DNA of 49,019 nucleotides from an uncultured Clostridia bacterium (lineage in GTDB: Bacteria; Bacillota; Clostridia; Christensenellales; UBA1242): contig CALWPL010000008.1 of NCBI GenBank assembly GCA_944383405.1, forward strand, positions 1 to 49,019, read 5' to 3'. The notes under the pieces were generated by a model. The model ran no database searches, was not told the DNA's origin, and saw only the letters and a list, made by a program, of their open reading frames with translations. Of the stretch, positions 43,706 to 49,019 are shown piece after piece (position 1 is the first letter of the stretch; every line of letters starts with the position of its first letter). The translations under genes and the position numbers were made by a program.

Positions 43706-44566
43706 ATGAATAATCAATCTCAAAATCAACCTAAACTCTCAGAAGATAGAATAAAGGTACTAAAAAAAATTGAAGAATTCGAAAAAAATGGCATTTTCGA
43801 CCAAGATGTCGAGGATGACCCACCTAGTAAACCCCTTATGCCAGACCAAGTCGATTATCTTAATGAAAAATTAAAAAATAAAATCGCTACCCACTTTGCA
43901 AATAAAATGGCAAAAAGGTATTTTGATAAAGAAATAAAAAAAGGTAATCTGATTATAAAAGATATTATTGGCCTTGAAAATTACACCGCTGTAAAAACTG
44001 GGGCTATTATAACCTGTAACCATTTCAACCCTTATGATAATTATGTCGTTTTTAAAGCTATAGAAAAATTGCTTGGCAAAAAACGACTTTATAAAATTAT
44101 AAGAGAAGGAAATTACACTAACTTCCCAGGCTTTTATGGAATGATTTTTAGACACTGCAACACCCTTCCCCTTAGTTCTAACCTTGAAACTATGAAAAAA
44201 TTTTTACAGGCTGTTGATATCCTTCTTAAAAGGGGAGAAAAAATTTTGATTTATCCCGAACAAGGTATGTGGTGGAATTATAAAAAGCCAAGACCATTAA
44301 AATCTGGGGCTTTTAAATTTGCAGTTACTTCAAATGTCCCTGTAATCCCTATGTTTATTACAATGCAAGATAGCAATAAACTTGCTCCTGACGGCTCTTA
44401 TTACCAAGAACATACTCTCCATATTCTCCCAGCCATTTATCCCGACCCAAATAAGAGCGCCAAAGATAATGCAAAAGCTATGGCTCAGAAAAATTACGAC
44501 CTTTGGAAAAAAGTTTATGAAGAAACTTATAAAATCCCACTTACCTATTTAACAAAAGAAGAATAA
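43706..44566 (+). CDS. plsC: 1-acyl-glycerol-3-phosphate acyltransferase family protein
   Basis: This 286-aa protein is in the PlsC/LPLAT acyltransferase family. The HX4D catalytic motif is H106-FNPY-D111, and motif III reads IYPEQGMWW (182-190) with E185, in place of the usual FPEGTRS. It would transfer an acyl chain to a lysophosphatidic-acid-like acceptor in membrane lipid synthesis. The first 90 residues are polar, long for PlsC, and there is no strong membrane segment. The altered motif III leaves room for another acceptor. Confidence 0.8.
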   Translation: MNNQSQNQPKLSEDRIKVLKKIEEFEKNGIFDQDVEDDPPSKPLMPDQVDYLNEKLKNKIATHFANKMAKRYFDKEIKKGNLIIKDIIGLENYTAVKTGAIITCNHFNPYDNYVVFKAIEKLLGKKRLYKIIREGNYTNFPGFYGMIFRHCNTLPLSSNLETMKKFLQAVDILLKRGEKILIYPEQGMWWNYKKPRPLKSGAFKFAVTSNVPVIPMFITMQDSNKLAPDGSYYQEHTLHILPAIYPDPNKSAKDNAKAMAQKNYDLWKKVYEETYKIPLTYLTKEE

Positions 44567-44649
44567 ATAATATAGTCTTAAAAAATATATATCTTTTTAT
44601 TCAAATAATAAGTTTTTTAAATAATTATTAATAAAAACTTAATTAATAT

Positions 44650-44712
44650 AAAAAAAGACCATTTTGTTTTAAGTCATTTTCTTTATACCCACTTAACAAA
44701 AGGTCTTTTTTT
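44650..44712. terminator. Bidirectional terminator between plsC and the LRR gene
   Basis: AAAAAAAGACC (44650-44660) pairs with GGTCTTTTTTT (44702-44712), and an inner TTTTGTT/AACAAAA and AAGT/ACTT pairing extends the stem with a 2-nt bulge. Poly-A and poly-T flanks suit termination in both directions; it begins 2 bp after the LRR protein stop. Confidence 0.8.
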
Positions 44713-44714
44713 GC

Positions 44715-47700
44715 CTATGCACTCTTTTTTCTATCAATAAAAACTATATCTAAATCTTCACTTTTATATATTGTGCTATTAGCATTTACTAACAAACTAT
44801 TTGCACTCACACTATCAATAGGAACAGGATTTCCTTCTCCATCATACTCCCATTCTCCACCCCAATATACAGGTCTATTTGAGTAATTCCATCTACTACT
44901 CCACCCACTAGGCTCACTTACTACCTCACAATATATTGTAAGATTGCTACAATTTCTAAACGCAGAATTGCCTATACTCGTTACACTTTCTGGAACTACT
45001 ATACTTACTAGACTACGACAATAATAAAATGCCATATCTCCTATACTTGTTACACTGCTTGGGATTGTTATACTTTCTAGATTATTACAATCATAAAATG
45101 CATAAGAACCTATACTTGTTACACAATTTGGAATTGTTACACTTGTTATATTTTTATTGTCATAAAAAGCATAATCATATATCTCATAATTATAACTTGT
45201 TGTTGGAAGTTCTAATGCTTTTTCATTTCCAGTATAGCCCATTAAATAATATCTATTATTCTCACTGTCTTCATACATTATATACCCATCTTCTCTATAA
45301 TTTAACTTGGTTTCTTCTTCAAGAGATGTATATATATCTAATGCATAATAGCCTACATAGCCATAACTACTACTTCTTGCTATTATATTTAGACTACTTA
45401 AATTATATATTTCTACTAGTTTGTTACAACCATAAAATGCAGAAGAGCCTATATTCGTTACACAATTTGGAATTGTTACACTTGTTATATTTTTATTTTC
45501 ATAAAAAGCATATTCATTTATTTCATAATTATAACTTGTTGTTGGAAGTTCTAATGCTTTTTCATTTCCATTGTATCCAACTAAATAATACCTATTATTC
45601 TCACTATCTTCATACATTATATAGCCATCTTCTCTGTAATTTAACTTGGTCTCTTCTTCAAGGGATGTATATATATCTAATGCATAATATCCTACATTTC
45701 CATAATCACTACTCCCAGCTGTTATATTTAGACTACTTAAATTGTATACTTCCACTAGTTTGTAACAATTAGAAAATGCACGATCTCCTATACTCGTTAC
45801 GCTTTCTGGAATTACTATACTTACTAGACTACGACAACCAGAAAATGCATACTGTCCTATACTTGTTACGCCTTCTGGTATGACTAAATTCCCTGTTAGA
45901 TTACTACAACCAGAAAAAGTCATAGCTCCTATACTCGTCGTTAGTGTACTTGGGAGTGTCAATGTCCCATTTAGACTACTACAACCAGAAAATGCCCTAT
46001 CTCCTATACCTGTTACTCCTTCTGGTATGACTAAATTCCCTGTTAGACTACTACAATCTTCAAATGCAAAACTGCCTATACTTGTTACCCCTTCTGGTAT
46101 GACTAAATTCCCTGTTAGGCTACTACAACCAGAAAATATATGCTTGCCTATACTTGTTAATGTACTTGGAAGACTAAGTGTTCCATTTAGGCTACTACAA
46201 TTATAAAATGCAGATGAACCTATACTTGTTACCCCTTCTGGGATTACTAAATTCCCTGTTAGACTACTACAACGAGAAAATGCAGATGAACCTATACTTG
46301 TAAGTGTACTTGGAAGACTAAGTGTTCCATTTAGACTACTACAATCTTCAAATGCAGACTCTCCTATACTTGTTACTCCTTCTGGGATGACTAGATTCCC
46401 TGTTAGATTACTACAACTTATAAATGCTTCATCTCCTATACTTGTTAGTGTACTTGGAAGACTAAATGTTCCATTAAATCCACTACAATCTCCAAATGCA
46501 GAATAACCTATACTTGTTACTCCTTCTGGTATGACTAAATTCCCTGTTAGACTGCGACAACCATCAAATGCAGAAGTGCCTATACTTGTTATCCCTTCTG
46601 GAATGACTAAATTCCCTGTTAGACTGCGACAACCATAAAATGTATAATTGCCTATACTTGTAAGCGTACTTGGAAGACTAAGTGTTCCATTTAAACTACT
46701 ACAATTATAAAATGCCCTATCTCCTATACTTGTTACTCCTTCTGGTATGACTAAATTTCCTGTTAGGCTACTACAATATCTAAATGCAGAATAACCTATA
46801 CTTGTTATCCCTTCTGGGATGACTAGATCCCCTGTTAGATTACTACAATCTTCAAATACAGCCTCTCCTATACTTGTTAATGTACTTGGGAGTGTCAATG
46901 TTCCATTTAGACTACTACAACCATAAAATGTATAATTGCCTATACTTGTTACCCCTTCTGGGATGACTAGATCCCCTGTTAGATTACTACAATCTCTAAA
47001 TGCAGAATTACCTATACTTGTTACCCCTTCTGGGATGACTAGATCCCCTGTTAGATTACTACAATCTCTAAATGCAGAATTACCTATACTAATTACACTG
47101 CTTGGGATTGTTATACTTTCTAGACTACTACAATATTCAAATGCAGAAGAACCTATACTAATTACACTGCTTGGGATTATTATACTTTGTAAATTAGTCC
47201 ATCTTTGAAAACAACTATCAGGTATCTCTATAATAGTGTCTGGTATTTCAAGCCCTTTTACACCTTCAAATATTTCTAAATCACCACTAAAATTTGAATC
47301 GTCTTCAAAATATATAAATAAATTATTACAATTATAAAAAGCCCTATCTCCTATGCTTGTTACACTACTTGGGATTGTTATACTTTCTAGACTGCTACAA
47401 TTATAAAATGCCTCTACTCCTATACTTGTTACACTTCCATCATCTGGTATCACAGAGTTATTAAACCCTTGAATAAGCATACCTGTTTGTAAACCTATTA
47501 AACAATTCCCATTTATAACAAAATATTCATTTCCTTCTTCAACTTCTAGTCGTGTTAAATTTAAACATTGCATAAATACACCAGACTCAATCACTTTAAC
47601 ACTTTTTGGGATTGTGAAACTTGATATCCCTGTCATGGCAAAAGCACCCATTCTTATTTCTTCCAGCGTTGATCCTTCTTCAAATAAAATACTTGTTAAA

Positions 47701-48857
47701 TTTGGACATTTAGCAAACGCCTGCATGCCTATACTCTTCACACTGCTAGGTATATTTATACTTTTTATCCCAGACATGCCAAAAGCAACCATTCCTATCT
47801 CTTCTAGCATTGACCCTTCTTCAAAAGTTATACTATTTAAATTAGTATATTGTATAAACGCACCATATCCAATGTTTTTAACTTTACTTGGTATACTAAC
47901 ACTTGTTAGATTTTGACAACCTTCTCCTGTCATCATATCCACAAATGCACCACCTTGAATACTAATACACTCGTCATGTATATCAATAGAACTTATTGTA
48001 TAATCTGTTACACTAACTAGTAATGCATAAGGATTTCCTTCTATCCCTATGTATTTCCCACTATCGTATGTATTACTGGCAAGTCCCGTACACATCATAA
48101 ATGCCATATCACTAATATGCTCAACGCTACTTGGAATTATTGCGTTTGTAAGGCTCATACACATAAGAAACGCTCCACCCATTACTCCTGTTACCATATC
48201 CGTTTCAGATTCAATATTTATTACACTATTTGGTATAACAATACTTGTTATATTTGCAACACTACCTGTCATCATAGCATCCGAAAACGCATTATATGGA
48301 ATTGTTGTTACTTGATGGGAAAATATTATATCTGTATTGCTCCCTATGTCTTCTTGTGTCCCTGTATAGCAATTTGGCGTTAAAAAGGTTGTGTAAAGAT
48401 TTGTTATCTCGTCTGGGGCGTCATACCATATAGGGGCTTCTTCTGTTGACACATAGTACCTTATTTGCTCTTCCCATATTGTATTTTGTGGATTTGTTAA
48501 TACATTACTATTTGTTGAAAAATAGTAAAATTCTGCCCCATTATTATTTGTTAGGTTATCTAAATTTGTAACTTCTCCACTTCTCGTTAGAGTACTTGTT
48601 GTTGGTACTTCCCCATCTATTCTAAATTGACTACCATCATCACTATATACTACGCTTGTCTCGTCTATATTTATACTTGTCCCTTCATTATTCGCAAAAT
48701 TGAGAATTATATTATTCGTTGCTGTATATGTAATATTTATATTTGTATAAAAACTTTGATTTATAGCAGATAATGTTATCACAACTGATAAGCCTAGTAA
48801 CGCTAATATTAAACTTATTGAAAATAATATTATGTATACCTGCTTCCTTGTCGTCAT
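44715..48857 (-). CDS. BspA-type leucine-rich repeat surface protein
   Basis: This 1380-aa protein has an N-terminal hydrophobic segment (about 9-34) that acts as signal peptide or membrane anchor, then a beta-rich region (about 40-165), then about 35 LRR_5/BspA-type units (about 165-1325). The usual unit is about 24 aa: LVIPEGVTSIGxxAFxxCSSLTGN, alternating in the centre with LSLPSTLTSIG units. Two 113-aa modules near the C-terminus (YNLSSLN, then YREDGYIMYEDS) are near copies. The C-terminal 50 residues have no membrane segment, LPXTG or known anchor. BspA-type proteins bind host matrix proteins in oral and gut bacteria and are often exchanged with eukaryotic parasites. The role here is inferred. 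Confidence 0.9.
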   Translation of the reverse strand: MTTRKQVYIILFSISLILALLGLSVVITLSAINQSFYTNINITYTATNNIILNFANNEGTSINIDETSVVYSDDGSQFRIDGEVPTTSTLTRSGEVTNLDNLTNNNGAEFYYFSTNSNVLTNPQNTIWEEQIRYYVSTEEAPIWYDAPDEITNLYTTFLTPNCYTGTQEDIGSNTDIIFSHQVTTIPYNAFSDAMMTGSVANITSIVIPNSVINIESETDMVTGVMGGAFLMCMSLTNAIIPSSVEHISDMAFMMCTGLASNTYDSGKYIGIEGNPYALLVSVTDYTISSIDIHDECISIQGGAFVDMMTGEGCQNLTSVSIPSKVKNIGYGAFIQYTNLNSITFEEGSMLEEIGMVAFGMSGIKSINIPSSVKSIGMQAFAKCPNLTSILFEEGSTLEEIRMGAFAMTGISSFTIPKSVKVIESGVFMQCLNLTRLEVEEGNEYFVINGNCLIGLQTGMLIQGFNNSVIPDDGSVTSIGVEAFYNCSSLESITIPSSVTSIGDRAFYNCNNLFIYFEDDSNFSGDLEIFEGVKGLEIPDTIIEIPDSCFQRWTNLQSIIIPSSVISIGSSAFEYCSSLESITIPSSVISIGNSAFRDCSNLTGDLVIPEGVTSIGNSAFRDCSNLTGDLVIPEGVTSIGNYTFYGCSSLNGTLTLPSTLTSIGEAVFEDCSNLTGDLVIPEGITSIGYSAFRYCSSLTGNLVIPEGVTSIGDRAFYNCSSLNGTLSLPSTLTSIGNYTFYGCRSLTGNLVIPEGITSIGTSAFDGCRSLTGNLVIPEGVTSIGYSAFGDCSGFNGTFSLPSTLTSIGDEAFISCSNLTGNLVIPEGVTSIGESAFEDCSSLNGTLSLPSTLTSIGSSAFSRCSSLTGNLVIPEGVTSIGSSAFYNCSSLNGTLSLPSTLTSIGKHIFSGCSSLTGNLVIPEGVTSIGSFAFEDCSSLTGNLVIPEGVTGIGDRAFSGCSSLNGTLTLPSTLTTSIGAMTFSGCSNLTGNLVIPEGVTSIGQYAFSGCRSLVSIVIPESVTSIGDRAFSNCYKLVEVYNLSSLNITAGSSDYGNVGYYALDIYTSLEEETKLNYREDGYIMYEDSENNRYYLVGYNGNEKALELPTTSYNYEINEYAFYENKNITSVTIPNCVTNIGSSAFYGCNKLVEIYNLSSLNIIARSSSYGYVGYYALDIYTSLEEETKLNYREDGYIMYEDSENNRYYLMGYTGNEKALELPTTSYNYEIYDYAFYDNKNITSVTIPNCVTSIGSYAFYDCNNLESITIPSSVTSIGDMAFYYCRSLVSIVVPESVTSIGNSAFRNCSNLTIYCEVVSEPSGWSSRWNYSNRPVYWGGEWEYDGEGNPVPIDSVSANSLLVNANSTIYKSEDLDIVFIDRKKSA
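45121..45798 (-). repeat. 339-bp tandem duplication inside the LRR gene
   Basis: A 339-bp (113-residue) unit starting at 45121 is repeated from 45460 with only scattered changes, in frame. The two protein copies differ at few positions (for example EINEYAFYEN against EIYDYAFYDN). This indicates recent duplication or gene conversion. Confidence 0.85.
46951..47094 (-). repeat. Near-identical 72-bp tandem LRR units
   Basis: Two successive 72-bp units (46951-47022 and 47023-47094) match at almost every base until the last few; each encodes VTSIGNSAFRDCSNLTGDLVI-type sequence. It is the most recent-looking expansion in a longer ladder of 69-72 bp units running from about 45780 to 47130. Confidence 0.85.
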
Positions 48858-48927
48858 TTTACTTTTCTCCTTTGTACTTTTATTTTGTTTATTTCAAACC
48901 CATTTTATTTATTTTTCTTTGCTCGTG

Positions 48928-48933
48928 ATTATA
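48928..48933 (-). promoter_or_regulatory. -10 element upstream of the LRR gene
   Basis: On the minus strand a perfect TATAAT occupies 48928-48933, about 70 bp before the ATG, followed by an AGGAG ribosome site near the start. The matching -35 is weak and falls in the DnaA-box cluster. Confidence 0.5.
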
Positions 48934-48944
48934 AAATTTTTAAT

Positions 48945-48987
48945 TGTTGATAACTTGTGTATTACTTATCCACAATTTTTATCCACA
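48945..48987. promoter_or_regulatory. DnaA-box cluster, possible oriC edge
   Basis: Two perfect DnaA boxes, TTATCCACA, lie in direct orientation on the + strand at 48966-48974 and 48979-48987, 4 bp apart. A one-mismatch box (TTATCAACA on the minus strand) is at 48945-48953. The surrounding sequence is AT-rich. This pattern is typical of a bacterial replication origin or a DnaA-regulated promoter; the window ends 32 bp later. Confidence 0.6.
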
Positions 48988-49019
48988 TTCCTTATTGTAA
49001 ATTTTTGGCAATTAAAGTG

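Noticed and set aside
45780..47130. Regular repeat ladder that might be read as a CRISPR array
   Set aside because: The 69-72 bp units have no constant repeat with unique spacers; they are in frame and encode LRR units.
45029..47208. Long + strand open frames opposite the LRR gene (45029-45772, 45880-46206, 46936-47208)
   Set aside because: They mirror the repeat period of the LRR gene on the other strand, give repetitive low-complexity proteins (H/L/Y-rich or repeated PILVTPSGM) and have no ribosome sites. They are shadows.
1..49019. tRNA, rRNA, insertion sequences, phage or defence genes
   Set aside because: I looked for tRNA arms, transposase motifs, terminal repeats and known defence families and found none that could be supported.

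Overview
The window is a low-GC, gene-dense chromosomal segment of a Firmicutes-type, endospore-lineage bacterium, most likely an uncultured anaerobic gut-type Clostridia. The reasons are the AT-rich sequence with strong Shine-Dalgarno sites, the sporulation genes yqfC, yqfD and a spoVB-like flippase, ribosomal protein L27 with the Firmicutes N-terminal extension beside its protease Prp, pyruvate phosphate dikinase, a 2[4Fe-4S] ferredoxin, and DUF3343 and DUF4363 proteins. I count 44 genes, 36 on the minus strand. I see no tRNA, rRNA, CRISPR array, transposase or prophage.

Layout from left to right. 0.2-5.5 kb: a minus-strand operon rsfS > PAP2-tsaE fusion > tsaB > rimI > alpha/beta hydrolase > membrane MurF-like ligase, linking ribosome silencing, t6A tRNA modification, protein acetylation and cell wall synthesis. 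5.6-9 kb: an unknown membrane protein (+), then yhbY, obg, nth and a DUF3343 protein (-). 9.1-10.3 kb: a cysteine-desulfurase-like enzyme (+) divergent from DUF3343. 10.6-17 kb: ppdK, then yqfC-yqfD-ybeY-era-(68-aa ORF)-recO (-). 17.2-18.1 kb: rplU-prp-rpmA (-) with a recognisable promoter and structured leader. 18.3-21.7 kb: an unknown helical protein (+), then a degenerate Ppx-HD protein with a ferredoxin and a pair of half-size TauE/SafE transporters (-). 22-25 kb: a 1039-aa surface protein (+). 25.3-34.9 kb: an acetyltransferase and a double-LysM protein (-), spoVB-like/DUF421/DUF4363 (+), then a J-domain protein, uvrA and uvrB (-). 35-39 kb: a 1368-aa Ig-like repeat surface protein (-). 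39.6-44.6 kb: a Cys-rich mini protein, hflX, a lipoprotein, hisS-rpiB (-) and plsC (+). 44.7-48.9 kb: a 1380-aa BspA-type leucine-rich repeat protein (-). The right end carries two perfect DnaA boxes and one near-match in 43 bp.

Three points stand out. First, TsaE, normally a small soluble ATPase, is the C-terminal part of a polytopic PAP2-like membrane protein that has lost its catalytic histidines. Second, three very large exported proteins with different repeat modules occupy about 11 kb; none has an LPXTG signal, and at least two are built as single-pass membrane proteins. Third, the DnaA-box cluster at the right edge, with most genes transcribed away from it, suggests that the replication origin may lie at or just beyond the window end.
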